A stretch of 64,000 nucleotides of DNA, from positions 248,001 to 312,000 of the forward strand of contig NZ_JAAVUX010000002.1 in assembly GCF_018449655.1 (NCBI RefSeq). The letters run 5' to 3'. Under the pieces are notes generated by a model that worked only from the letters and a program-made list of their open reading frames with translations, ran no database searches and had not been told where the DNA came from. The translations under genes were made by a program, and so were the position numbers. This DNA is from Pseudomonas sp. dw_358. Lineage in GTDB: Bacteria > Pseudomonadota > Gammaproteobacteria > Pseudomonadales > Pseudomonadaceae. How positions within the stretch are numbered: the first letter of the stretch is position 1; each line of letters opens with the position of its first letter. This document shows, piece after piece, positions 1 through 6,983 of the stretch.

Positions 1-1401
1 GCAGACGGCGTATTCAAAGCCTCCCAATCCAGCGGGAAAATGGTTTCAGAGCGAGATCTAAAGCAGTTCATGGCCTACGGCGGTGTTGCAGTATCGTCGC
101 TGACTCCAAAGACAGTTTTCGCGGGTCTTGAGCCAATCATTGGGGCGCTCGGCGGGTCTGCTGTCGCAACCGGGCTCATGACAGCTTACAGCCGCACTCA
201 CGGCATGATGGCGATGACGCCGAGCCTCATGACTAACGAGGCGCTGCGGCTAGGCATATGGGAAGCCGACAAGGTGACGCGCACGAAAGGCGGGGGAGCG
301 CGGTTCGAGCACGGTAGTCCCATGAATCTCGAACTCGCGAATCTCATGAACACCAACACGAACGCCTTTTCTATGAAGCTGATGGACATTTATCGAAGCA
401 AGGGCATTACTTCGGTGGACGACATTGGGCGTGAAAACGCCATCTTGTTTGGGCGAACTGGCGGAAAGATTTACAGCCAAATCATGTCGCAGATGCCGGT
501 GCTTCTTAATTCGGAATTGGCGTATGACAAGGCCCTCGGGATAAGCCAGACCATTGAAGCAACTAAGGGCTCGCCGATGATGAAAATGCTTGAATACCAC
601 AAGGCCCTGGAAGACCTTGGCCTAGCAGTCGGTAACGCGGTGATGCCGGTGCTGATGCCGATGATCGCTGGGCTTACTCACCTTGCACAGGCGATGAGCA
701 AGCACCCTACGCTGGTGGCGGGACTTACCTACGCATTCATGGGGCTTGGAGCATATCTGGTGACCGGGGGGCTGATCACAGCAATCGTAGCGGCTGGTCG
801 CGGATTTATGATCCTCGGGCCCGCACTGAAAGGCGCTTTTAGTATTGCCCTGCCTGCTTTGCGATTGCTTGGCACTGGGATAATGGTCGTCGGGAGAGCT
901 CTCCTGATGAACCCGATTGGGCTGGCTATCACTGCCATTGCCGGGGCCGCATACCTGCTTTGGAACAACTGGGCGGAGATCAAAACGAACCTGTTTGAGG
1001 TATGGGGAGGCATCAAAACAGGGATTGTTCAGCTCTTCCATGGCGACATTGGCGGCGCCTTCTTGACCTTCAAGCACGTGTTCTTACTGGGGTGGCAGAC
1101 GCTTTTCAACACGTTGATCGCAGGCGTGAACAAGGTACTCCCGGCGTCAATGGCAATCTCGAAAATGACGTTTGCAGATACGCCGGTGCGTCAGGCGATG
1201 GCCGCGCCCGTCCCGGGCAAATCTTCAATGTTGGTCCAACTCACGAGCATTACCCACCTCGACGGAAGAAAACTATCTGAGACAGTCAGCTATCACCAGG
1301 CCCGCGAACTGGCCAGACCTCAAACCACACCGCAAGGCTTCGACCTTCTACGCAGCCCGGTAATGCCAGGCACCTCGAGCACCGCATACCCAAGAGGATA
1401 A
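1..1401 (+). CDS. Phage tail tape measure protein, C-terminal part (5' end outside window)
   Basis: The reading frame is open from base 1, so this is the C-terminal 466 residues of a longer protein. In myo- and siphophages the tape measure protein fills the tail tube, sets tail length and can form a channel at DNA injection. The fragment has long hydrophobic stretches rich in Gly, Ala and Leu in its middle, then a WNNW segment. The tail contains the motif HLDGRKLSE and YHQAREL, a C-terminal pattern I know from P2-like tape measures. A terminator follows 17 bases after the stop instead of the expected next tail gene, so the tail operon seems to end here. Assignment to the family is firm; function today is doubtful. 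Confidence 0.85.
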   Translation, partial: ADGVFKASQSSGKMVSERDLKQFMAYGGVAVSSLTPKTVFAGLEPIIGALGGSAVATGLMTAYSRTHGMMAMTPSLMTNEALRLGIWEADKVTRTKGGGARFEHGSPMNLELANLMNTNTNAFSMKLMDIYRSKGITSVDDIGRENAILFGRTGGKIYSQIMSQMPVLLNSELAYDKALGISQTIEATKGSPMMKMLEYHKALEDLGLAVGNAVMPVLMPMIAGLTHLAQAMSKHPTLVAGLTYAFMGLGAYLVTGGLITAIVAAGRGFMILGPALKGAFSIALPALRLLGTGIMVVGRALLMNPIGLAITAIAGAAYLLWNNWAEIKTNLFEVWGGIKTGIVQLFHGDIGGAFLTFKHVFLLGWQTLFNTLIAGVNKVLPASMAISKMTFADTPVRQAMAAPVPGKSSMLVQLTSITHLDGRKLSETVSYHQARELARPQTTPQGFDLLRSPVMPGTSSTAYPRG

Positions 1402-1418
1402 TTCTGGCGCCAACCATG

Positions 1419-1441
1419 ACGGGCCTTACGGCCCGTTTTTC
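1419..1441 (+). terminator. Rho-independent terminator after tape measure gene
   Basis: A 7-bp perfect stem (ACGGGCC / GGCCCGT) with a 4-base loop is followed by five T residues. It closes the tail transcript directly after the tape-measure stop codon. Confidence 0.85.
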
Positions 1442-1570
1442 GTCCTGTCGTTTGGGTATGCCTTGGCTGATACGGGCAAAAACAGCCTTTTACGATCTTT
1501 TCGCTTGATAGGTGACACCCAAAGTGCAACAGTATTAGTAGGACACCTTTACTGATACGGGAAGCACATC

Positions 1571-2188
1571 ATGTTTATCCGCGCATACCTCCGAGCCTCC
1601 ACCGACGAACAAGACGCCAGTCGTGCCCAGGCCTCCCTGGAGAAATTCGTGAGCGAGCACAACCGGGTGATCGCCAGTGTGTACCTGGAGAACGCCAGTG
1701 GGGCGAGCGCAGACCGGCCAGAGCTGCTGCGCCTGCTCAAGGATGCCCGCAAGGGTGACGTGCTGCTGGTGGAATCCATCGACCGGCTCTCCCGGCTCCC
1801 GGTAGAGGATTGGCAGACCCTCAAGGGTGTGATCGACTCGAAGGGCCTGCGCATCGTCGCGCTGGATCTGCCGACCAGCCACCAGGGTATGCGCGACACC
1901 AAGGGTGACGAGTTCACCGACCGGATGCTCGGTGCGATCAACTCAATGCTGGTGGAAATGATGGCCGCCATTGCCCGCAAAGATTACGAGCAGCGTCGGG
2001 AGCGCCAGGCGCAGGGTATCGAGAAGGCCAAGGCGGCCGGCAAGTACCAGGGCCGCCCTGTTGACGCCAATCTGCACAAGCGTGTGCGGGAACTGCTGGG
2101 CGCCGGCTTGGGCATACGCGCCACGGCGCGGCACGCTGACTGCTCGACAACTACGGTCCTGAGAATCAAATCTAGCGACTGTGCCTAG
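1571..2188 (+). CDS. Serine recombinase (resolvase/invertase family)
   Basis: This 205-residue protein matches small serine recombinases, which cut and rejoin DNA through a 5' phosphoserine. The N-terminal catalytic domain has the nucleophile in YLRASTDEQ (Ser10), followed by the acidic and arginine motif around ESIDRLSRL. A long helix (about 110-150) leads to a C-terminal helix-turn-helix (about 165-200) with the GRP turn before it. Length and layout fit resolvases or invertases rather than large phage integrases. In the leader the 10-mer CTGATACGGG occurs twice (1467-1476 and 1552-1561) and may be part of a binding site. The stop codon overlaps that of the convergent gene in a shared CTAG. 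Which DNA it acts on is unknown. Confidence 0.85.
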   Translation: MFIRAYLRASTDEQDASRAQASLEKFVSEHNRVIASVYLENASGASADRPELLRLLKDARKGDVLLVESIDRLSRLPVEDWQTLKGVIDSKGLRIVALDLPTSHQGMRDTKGDEFTDRMLGAINSMLVEMMAAIARKDYEQRRERQAQGIEKAKAAGKYQGRPVDANLHKRVRELLGAGLGIRATARHADCSTTTVLRIKSSDCA

Positions 2189-3120
2189 AGAATGGCCGCT
2201 TCAGCGCTAGCAAGAAACACCAAGCAAGCTCCAGTCATATGCAGCATATAGGCAACAAGGTAATCAGGGACAGTAGTTGCTACCTCTCCCTGACCATGCC
2301 CAGCTAGCTTGTTCCTACCGGTGGGCACAGACGCCTCTAACAAGCTTTTGAGAGAGTTGAATTGCGTTTGCCAAAAAACAGGAATGAGTTCTTTTTCGAG
2401 GCAGATCTTGATCAAGCTGCTAGCGGTTTCGTTACCGGCTAGCACCCAGCCGCGCTTTGCGCAGATGATTTTCATCATGCTTTCAAACGCCTTGAGGCAC
2501 TCGTTCAACGACTCCTTACCATGACCGTGTCTATAATGCTCATGGGCCTTGAGGAATTCGTCTTGAGCGCCCGCATATGCCTTGTCGGCTAGCAACTGCA
2601 GCGCAGGCTTGACGACTTCAGAGTGGAGAAACTGAGAATCAACGCGGATGATTTCTTGGCTTTCATACTGGAAACCCACGCCATGCTCTTTGAAACGGGT
2701 ATTCAGCTCCAGAATCGCCTCGTCTGCTTTGTCGCTAGGGTTAGAAACATTCATGTAGTCGAACCTGCGGGTCGATGAGTCAATGACCTTGAAAGTCAAC
2801 TCAATCACATCAAGCGCTTGCTCCACATCCTTTACCTGAAGAAAAAAATTCACTACTTCGCCTACAGAATCCTTCCTGGATGACTGTCGAGCGCCGCCTG
2901 ATAGGCTAAATACCCCGTATTCCCGGCATAGAATTTTACAGATCATAGGCCAAGCCTCGGCGGCCCCACCGCCCCATTGCTGCGGCGTACCAAGAGTTTC
3001 CATCCAGATGTGGACAATCTGATTACGCAGCTTGTCAGGGATTTCTTCGTATTGGTAAACGTCAGGGACCTCGCCTCGAGCACGGCGCTGACGTTTAGAA
3101 AATAAATCAAATAGTCCCAT
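2185..3120 (-). CDS. AbiJ/HEPN-like protein of the STM4504/CBY_0614 type, putative phage defence
   Basis: The 311-residue protein resembles, as I recall, the STM4504/CBY_0614 family, whose N-terminal region is classed with AbiJ-type RNase domains. The start is typical: a short basic segment (FSKRQRRARGEVPD), then a helical domain. The C-terminal half resembles Abi_C/HEPN domains: Arg269 and His275 lie in RNKLAGHGQG, matching the RN-x(4)-H layout of toxic HEPN ribonucleases. There is no signal peptide or membrane segment, so it should be cytosolic. It sits as the last gene of a prophage-like segment beside a tRNA, a common place for defence cargo. RNase activity and an abortive-infection role are inferred, not shown. 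Confidence 0.65.
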   Translation of the reverse strand: MGLFDLFSKRQRRARGEVPDVYQYEEIPDKLRNQIVHIWMETLGTPQQWGGGAAEAWPMICKILCREYGVFSLSGGARQSSRKDSVGEVVNFFLQVKDVEQALDVIELTFKVIDSSTRRFDYMNVSNPSDKADEAILELNTRFKEHGVGFQYESQEIIRVDSQFLHSEVVKPALQLLADKAYAGAQDEFLKAHEHYRHGHGKESLNECLKAFESMMKIICAKRGWVLAGNETASSLIKICLEKELIPVFWQTQFNSLKSLLEASVPTGRNKLAGHGQGEVATTVPDYLVAYMLHMTGACLVFLASAEAAIL

Positions 3121-3257
3121 AACCTGCCTTCCTTAGCTGAATGATTCTGAGGCTAGATCGGATCACCTAGCAAACGCCTCGGATCTGCGCGCGCACCCAC
3201 AGGGCACCCACGGACAGAGAATACAATTACGTGATACTGCGGAGATCCAGCAAAATA

Positions 3258-3334
3258 TGGTGTCCCAGGCGGGGTTCGAACCTGCAACCTTCCCCTTAGG
3301 AGGGGGATGCTCTATCCAATTGAGCTACTGAGAC
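3258..3334 (-). tRNA. tRNA-Arg (anticodon CCT)
   Basis: A full 77-nt cloverleaf reads on the minus strand. The acceptor stem pairs GTCTCAG with CTGGGAC, the discriminator is A and CCA is encoded. The anticodon loop CTCCTAA sits on a C/G-rich stem and gives CCT, so it reads AGG codons. The T-loop GTTCGAAC is intact. Its 3' end faces the phage-like DNA at lower coordinates, so the 3' half of the gene probably doubles as an attachment site. Confidence 0.95.
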
Positions 3335-3512
3335 ACGGCGACACGAGCCTGGGCCGCGATGGCCCCTGGCTCGGACGGCGAGCATGGTAACCACGACGTC
3401 AGCGTTTGTCATGCCCTGAGTTGATACCGGGAAAGCGCTGGCCGGAAACCGGGCGGCCGCAGGCGGTGCCCCCTCGCGAAAAGACCATGCTCAGGCGCGC
3501 CTTGCGCCATCA

Positions 3513-3555
3513 TGCAAATTGCAATGCCGCTGTGTGTCAAGCATTGCAAGTTGCA
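3513..3555 (+). promoter_or_regulatory. Paired palindromes, candidate enhancer (UAS) for the sigma-54 promoter
   Basis: Two copies of TGCAANTTGCA lie at 3513-3523 and 3545-3555, with centres 32 bp apart, about three helical turns. They are embedded in a larger 15-bp inverted repeat, TGCAAATTGCAATGC / GCATTGCAAGTTGCA, with one mismatch and a 13-base spacer. A degenerate third copy sits at 3567-3577, about two turns further. The block lies roughly 95-135 bases upstream of the start site predicted for the promoter at 3621, the normal range for a bacterial enhancer-binding protein. The activator is unknown. Confidence 0.5.
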
Positions 3556-3620
3556 CGCCACAGGGGTGCAAAATACATACTAACCAATTGATTTAAAAGG
3601 AAAAAACAAAATAGCACGAA

Positions 3621-3637
3621 TTGGCATGAGGCCTGCT
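3621..3637 (+). promoter_or_regulatory. Candidate sigma-54 (RpoN) promoter
   Basis: TTGGCATGAGGCCTGCT matches the -24/-12 consensus, with GG and GC exactly ten bases apart and only small deviations (CATG for CACG, CTGC for TTGC). It lies 53 bases upstream of the start codon at 3690, and paired palindromes that could serve as an enhancer lie upstream. The remainder of 3335-3689 shows no supported gene. Confidence 0.5.
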
Positions 3638-3689
3638 CCATTAATCTCCAAGATGATGGCTCGCCGGCCACGACCTATGGAGATTGCAC

Positions 3690-3926
3690 ATGAACAGCGC
3701 CCTCTACCTGCTCAACGCGTTAGCGCTCGTGGCCCTTGTATCTTTCCATTACAACTCTGACTCCAAAGACCCCGCAGAAATTCACCTGCAGACTTCACAA
3801 TTTGTTCATCATCCCGTGGCTCAGTTGGCAGTGATGCATGCGCAGGCCGGTGAAGGGCACTTTACCCAGGCGCAAGAGGGGGCTGACTTCAACGTGGGCC
3901 CGCGTACTGAACGTTTCACTTTCTAA
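3690..3926 (+). CDS. Small membrane-anchored protein of unknown function
   Basis: This 78-residue protein is not recognised. Residues 2-20 form one hydrophobic segment (ALYLLNALALVALVSF), either an anchor or an uncleaved signal. The rest is polar and histidine-rich and would lie outside the membrane or in the periplasm. The ATG at 3690 is preferred because a purine-rich stretch (TGGAGA) precedes it; a TTG two codons upstream is possible. The gene lies directly downstream of the candidate sigma-54 promoter and 10 bases before a second small membrane gene, so the two probably form an operon. Codon use resembles the chromosome, not the prophage. Confidence 0.6.
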   Translation: MNSALYLLNALALVALVSFHYNSDSKDPAEIHLQTSQFVHHPVAQLAVMHAQAGEGHFTQAQEGADFNVGPRTERFTF

Positions 3927-3936
3927 GGGCCGAGCC

Positions 3937-4122
3937 ATGTCGAAATCTGCTGTTGTCTTCCTGCTGGCATCACTGGCCAGCTTTGTCGGTGCCTTGTTGC
4001 TACCCCTGCGCGCGGCGTCGGCAAGTATGGCGTTGGGCGTAGCCTGTGGCGTCTTTGCGGTGATGTTTTTAGCGGCATTGTTTGTGGGGCGGCGCATCAA
4101 GTTCGATCCCCTGCTGCGCTAG
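3937..4122 (+). CDS. Small two-helix membrane protein of unknown function
   Basis: The 61-residue product has two predicted membrane helices (about 5-24 and 29-50) joined by a short basic loop (PLRAAS), and ends in a basic tail GRRIKFDPLLR. No family is recognised. It starts 10 bases after the previous gene and is probably co-transcribed from the sigma-54-like promoter at 3621. Its TAG stop shares a CTAG with the stop of the convergent phnN, an overlap of four bases. The ATG at 3937 has only a weak ribosome binding site (GGGCCGAG), consistent with translational coupling. Confidence 0.6.
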   Translation: MSKSAVVFLLASLASFVGALLLPLRAASASMALGVACGVFAVMFLAALFVGRRIKFDPLLR

Positions 4123-4685
4123 ATCACCACGCCATAGTGCTGGAGTATCTGCAACAAACTTTGCACCGCCGATTGCAGGTCGGCAGAGTTGTCCACCCGC
4201 TCGACCTTTACGCCCGCCACCGTGTACTGCATGGGTATCGCCATGCTACGCGCCAGGCGCTTCTCTATATCTTCCAATGTTTCGCGGCCACGGCGCATCA
4301 AGCGCTCGCGAAGTATCGCGGAGTCGACGGTCACCAGAATAGGCAACACGTGCGGATAGCGCTCGAGCGCCTCTTCCAGATAAGCGCGGGAGCCATTGAC
4401 GAGCACCGACCTGCCAGCACCCAGCGGCTGATTTATGTCAACCGAGATACCATAATCCAGCCCATTGGCGCGCCAGTCGAGCGCGAACTCTCCAGCCTTC
4501 AGCCGCTGCTGAAAATCGGCATGCGACACCCCCAGAGCCTGCTCGCCCACCGACTCGGCAGACCGGGTAATGACCCGCCGTGCCACCTGCACCCCGGCAT
4601 TGGCCAGTGCCGGACGCGCGGCATCGATCAGGCTGTCTTTGCCCGCCCCGGAAGGACCCATGATATAGACCAGCAAACCCGGCAT
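4119..4685 (-). CDS. phnN: Ribose 1,5-bisphosphate phosphokinase PhnN
   Basis: PhnN uses ATP to convert ribose 1,5-bisphosphate to PRPP, the last phosphate transfer of the carbon-phosphorus lyase route. The 188-residue protein has the family's P-loop near the N-terminus (GPSGAGKDSL, about 9-18) and guanylate-kinase-like architecture. The ATG at 4685 was chosen because the protein then begins just before the P-loop, as in other PhnN proteins; an open frame upstream has no homologous look. No other phn gene lies nearby, so the C-P lyase pathway itself is not encoded here. It could supply PRPP from ribose bisphosphate of other origin. It is convergent with the small membrane gene. Confidence 0.9.
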   Translation of the reverse strand: MPGLLVYIMGPSGAGKDSLIDAARPALANAGVQVARRVITRSAESVGEQALGVSHADFQQRLKAGEFALDWRANGLDYGISVDINQPLGAGRSVLVNGSRAYLEEALERYPHVLPILVTVDSAILRERLMRRGRETLEDIEKRLARSMAIPMQYTVAGVKVERVDNSADLQSAVQSLLQILQHYGVVI

Positions 4686-4886
4686 TTTCAAGCTCTCGCC
4701 ACGTGGAATGCATAGGGTACTAGCAATAGGCCCAATTGCCTCTATGCTCTGTGAAGAGTATGGCGCCAAGGACTGCAAGATACGCCATACTGACGGCCGC
4801 GCCAGGGCCGGCACACGACGACAGGAGGTTGGCAATGCTCATCACGAAGTTTTTTCACGAGTGGTTCACAATTCCGATGATTGGGC

Positions 4887-4898
4887 TGGCAAAATGCC
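4887..4898 (+). promoter_or_regulatory. Candidate AmrZ binding box upstream of amrZ
   Basis: TGGCAAAATGCC differs by one base from the AmrZ-site core TGGCAAAACGCC as I remember it. A second partial copy, TGGCAAAAAT, starts at 4942. Both lie within 190 bases of the amrZ start codon. AmrZ is known to repress its own gene in P. aeruginosa, so these are likely autoregulatory operators. Confidence 0.5.
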
Positions 4899-4984
4899 TT
4901 CATCCCGTTCAATATTTGTCACAGATTTGACGCCAAGGATCTGGCAAAAATAAGGCATGATGGATGCCTCTTTCAACGATTCAG

Positions 4985-5011
4985 GAACATTTGTCCAAAC
5001 GGCCTGTCCTA
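4985..5011 (+). promoter_or_regulatory. Weak ECF-type (AlgU-like) promoter candidate for amrZ
   Basis: GAACAT, a 16-base spacer and TCCTA resemble the AlgU consensus GAACTT-N16/17-TCTGA with several mismatches. It is placed 58 bases before the amrZ start. P. aeruginosa amrZ depends on AlgU, which makes the match worth listing, but the -10 is poor. Nothing else convincing was seen in 4686-5068. Confidence 0.25.
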
Positions 5012-5068
5012 GACAAGTCGTGCGGCCAAACCTCGAAAACCGCTTCCCTGAACTAACCGGTCAAAATT

Positions 5069-5395
5069 ATGCGCCCAATGAAACAGGCTATTTACTCCAG
5101 CCGTACGGCTGACAAATTCGTCGTACGTCTTCCTGACGGAATGCGCGAACGTATTGCAGAAGTAGCTCGTAATCATCACCGCAGCATGAATTCCGAGATC
5201 ATCGCCCGCCTGGAGCAGAGCCTTATTCAGGAAGGCGCTCTCGGCGAAGAGCTGAGCATGCGCCTGGACAGCCCGGAGCTGTCATTGCATGAGCGAGAGT
5301 TATTGCAACGTTTCCGCCAGCTGTCTCATCGACAGCAAAATGCATTGGTGTCGTTGATTGCGCACGACGCCGAACTGGCCGCAGACGCGAATTGA
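5069..5395 (+). CDS. amrZ: Ribbon-helix-helix transcription factor AmrZ (AlgZ)
   Basis: AmrZ is an Arc-type ribbon-helix-helix regulator that activates alginate genes, represses flagellar genes and tunes c-di-GMP in Pseudomonas. The 108-residue protein has the flexible N-terminus, the DNA-contacting beta strand (K16, V18 and R20 in DKFVVRLP, equal to K18, V20 and R22 of the P. aeruginosa protein by my alignment), two helices to about residue 60, and the conserved C-terminal tetramerisation region ([15 protein letters not shown]). The start MRPMKQ matches the known family start, although the ribosome binding site is weak. AmrZ-like boxes upstream suggest autoregulation. It is followed by a bidirectional terminator. 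Confidence 0.95.
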   Translation: MRPMKQAIYSSRTADKFVVRLPDGMRERIAEVARNHHRSMNSEIIARLEQSLIQEGALGEELSMRLDSPELSLHERELLQRFRQLSHRQQNALVSLIAHDAELAADAN

Positions 5396-5431
5396 AATAA
5401 GTAAGTCCAGTACCGGTAGTTTATCAGCCCC

Positions 5432-5464
5432 ACAAAAAAGCCAGCGCAAGCTGGCTTTTTTGTG
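5432..5464. terminator. Bidirectional terminator between amrZ and mgtE
   Basis: A stem AAGCCAGC / GCTGGCTT with loop GCAA is flanked by A6 on the left and T6 on the right, so it can end transcripts from both amrZ (plus) and mgtE (minus). Confidence 0.9.
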
Positions 5465-5508
5465 TCTGAAAAAAAGTATTCGCTTTGGTGGTCAGCGGCA
5501 CCAGAAAC

Positions 5509-6951
5509 TTACATCAAGAACAGGGTCGCCAAGCCCAGGAAGATGAAAAAGCCACCACTGTCGGTCACGGCAGTAATCATGACACTGGACCCCATGGCAG
5601 GGTCCCGACCAAAGCGCACCAGGGTCATGGGTATCATCACCCCCATCAGCGCTGCCAGCAGCAGGTTGAGTGTCATGGCAGCCGTCATCACCACGCCCAG
5701 CGACCAGCTGTCATAGAGCAGGTAGGCGACCACGCCGATGACCCCGCCCCACACCACACCGTTGATCAGCGAAACCGTCAGCTCCTTGCGCAGCAGTCGC
5801 CGAGTGTTGCCCGGGCTGACCTGATCCAGCGCCATGGCCCGTACGATCATGGTGATCGTCTGGTTACCGGAGTTGCCCCCGATGCCCGCCACAATGGGCA
5901 TCAAGGCTGCCAACGCCACCAGCTTCTCGATGGAACCGTCAAATAACCCGATGACCCGGGACGAGATGAAGGCCGTGATCAGATTAATCGCCAGCCATGA
6001 CCAGCGGTTGCGAAACGAGCGCCACACCGAGGCGAAGATATCTTCTTCGTCGCGCAGACCGGCCATGTTGAGTACTTCGGTTTCGCTCTCTTCACGGATC
6101 AGGTCGACCATCTCATCGATGGTCAGACGGCCGATCAGTTTGCCGTGCTTGTCGACCACCGGTGCCGACACCAGGTCATAGCGCTCGAACGCCTGAGCAG
6201 CATCGTAGCCGTCCTCATCAGGGTGGAAGCTCACAGGGTCGCTGGCCATCACTTCGCCTACCTGCTTGTCCGGGTCGTTCACCAACAAGCGCTTGATGGG
6301 CAAGACACCCCTCAAGACGCCGTCGTAATCGACCACGAACAACTTGTCGGTGTGACCCGGCAGTTCCTTGAGGCGGCGCAGGTAGCGCAACACCACTTCC
6401 AGGCTGACATCTTCGCGGATGGTAACCATCTCGAAGTCCATCAGCGCGCCGACCTGATCGTCTTCATAGCTGAGGGCAGACCGCACGCGTTCACGCTGCT
6501 GGGCGTCGAGGGTTTCCATCAATTCGTGAACGACATCACGGGGCAACTCGGGCGCAAGGTCGGCCAGCTCGTCGGCGTCCATTTCCTTGGCCGCCGCGAG
6601 CAGCTCATGATCTTCCATGTCGGCGATCAGTGTTTCACGAACCGAATCGGATACTTCCAGGAGGATGTCGCCGTCACGCTCGACATTGACCAGCTGCCAG
6701 ACCGTGAGTCGATCCTGCAGGGGCAATGCCTCGAGGATGTGTGCCACGTCCGCGGAGTGCAGCTCATCGAGCTTGCGCTGCAGCAGCGAGAGATTTTCCT
6801 GGGATACCGGACCTGTAGCACGGGTCTGGTCTTGCTCGCTCTGACGCTGAACGGGGTCATCGAACACGCGCTGGCGCTGAAGCAGGTCGACAACCTGGGC
6901 CAGACGATCCTGAAGGCTTTGCTGCGTTTTGTTCGGTTCTACTTCAGACAT
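5509..6951 (-). CDS. mgtE: Magnesium transporter MgtE
   Basis: MgtE is a dimeric inner-membrane magnesium channel gated by internal magnesium. The 480 residues follow the family order: a poorly conserved first 40 residues, the superhelical N domain with LLxLPxxxRxxV-like repeats (about 45-165), a CBS pair (about 175-300), a connecting helix, and five membrane helices from about 325 to the C-terminus. The selectivity region is visible in the first transmembrane block (PIVAGIGGNSGNQ). The ATG lies at the foot of a perfect hairpin that contains its ribosome binding site, described separately. It is transcribed alone and ends at the terminator shared with amrZ. Confidence 0.95.
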   Translation of the reverse strand: MSEVEPNKTQQSLQDRLAQVVDLLQRQRVFDDPVQRQSEQDQTRATGPVSQENLSLLQRKLDELHSADVAHILEALPLQDRLTVWQLVNVERDGDILLEVSDSVRETLIADMEDHELLAAAKEMDADELADLAPELPRDVVHELMETLDAQQRERVRSALSYEDDQVGALMDFEMVTIREDVSLEVVLRYLRRLKELPGHTDKLFVVDYDGVLRGVLPIKRLLVNDPDKQVGEVMASDPVSFHPDEDGYDAAQAFERYDLVSAPVVDKHGKLIGRLTIDEMVDLIREESETEVLNMAGLRDEEDIFASVWRSFRNRWSWLAINLITAFISSRVIGLFDGSIEKLVALAALMPIVAGIGGNSGNQTITMIVRAMALDQVSPGNTRRLLRKELTVSLINGVVWGGVIGVVAYLLYDSWSLGVVMTAAMTLNLLLAALMGVMIPMTLVRFGRDPAMGSSVMITAVTDSGGFFIFLGLATLFLM

Positions 6952-6983
6952 GTGCGCGCTCCACTCCCAGCCATGGAGCGCGC
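6939..6983 (-). promoter_or_regulatory. Ribosome-binding-site hairpin and 11-codon upstream frame at mgtE
   Basis: Read on the minus strand, GCGCGCTCCA (6983-6974) pairs perfectly with TGGAGCGCGC (6963-6954), three bases before the mgtE ATG. The only good Shine-Dalgarno, TGGAG, lies inside the 3' arm. An ATG spanning the end of the 5' arm (6974) opens an 11-codon frame that stops at 6939, overlapping the first mgtE codons out of frame. This layout could regulate translation. The rest of 6984-7266 shows no convincing feature. Confidence 0.45.

Larger units (their letters stand above)
1..3257. mobile_element. Prophage end or prophage remnant next to tRNA-Arg(CCT)
   Basis: Three genes not typical of the core chromosome lie here: a tail tape-measure fragment, a serine recombinase and an AbiJ/HEPN-like protein. 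The segment stops at the 3' end of a tRNA-Arg gene at 3258, which is the usual target side for integrases, so the tRNA polarity fits an integrated element to its left. No tyrosine integrase is visible in the part shown, and the tape-measure gene is not followed by tail or baseplate genes, so the element may be decayed or rearranged. The left boundary lies outside the window; 3258 as the right boundary is inferred. Confidence 0.7.

Noticed and set aside
1571..2188. Serine recombinase as the integrase of the element at tRNA-Arg.
   Set aside because: Small serine recombinases of this length are resolvases or invertases; tRNA integration is normally by tyrosine integrases, which are not in view.
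3406..3591. 61-codon open frame between tRNA-Arg and the sigma-54 promoter.
   Set aside because: No ribosome binding site, basic and composition-biased product, and it covers the palindromic enhancer region.
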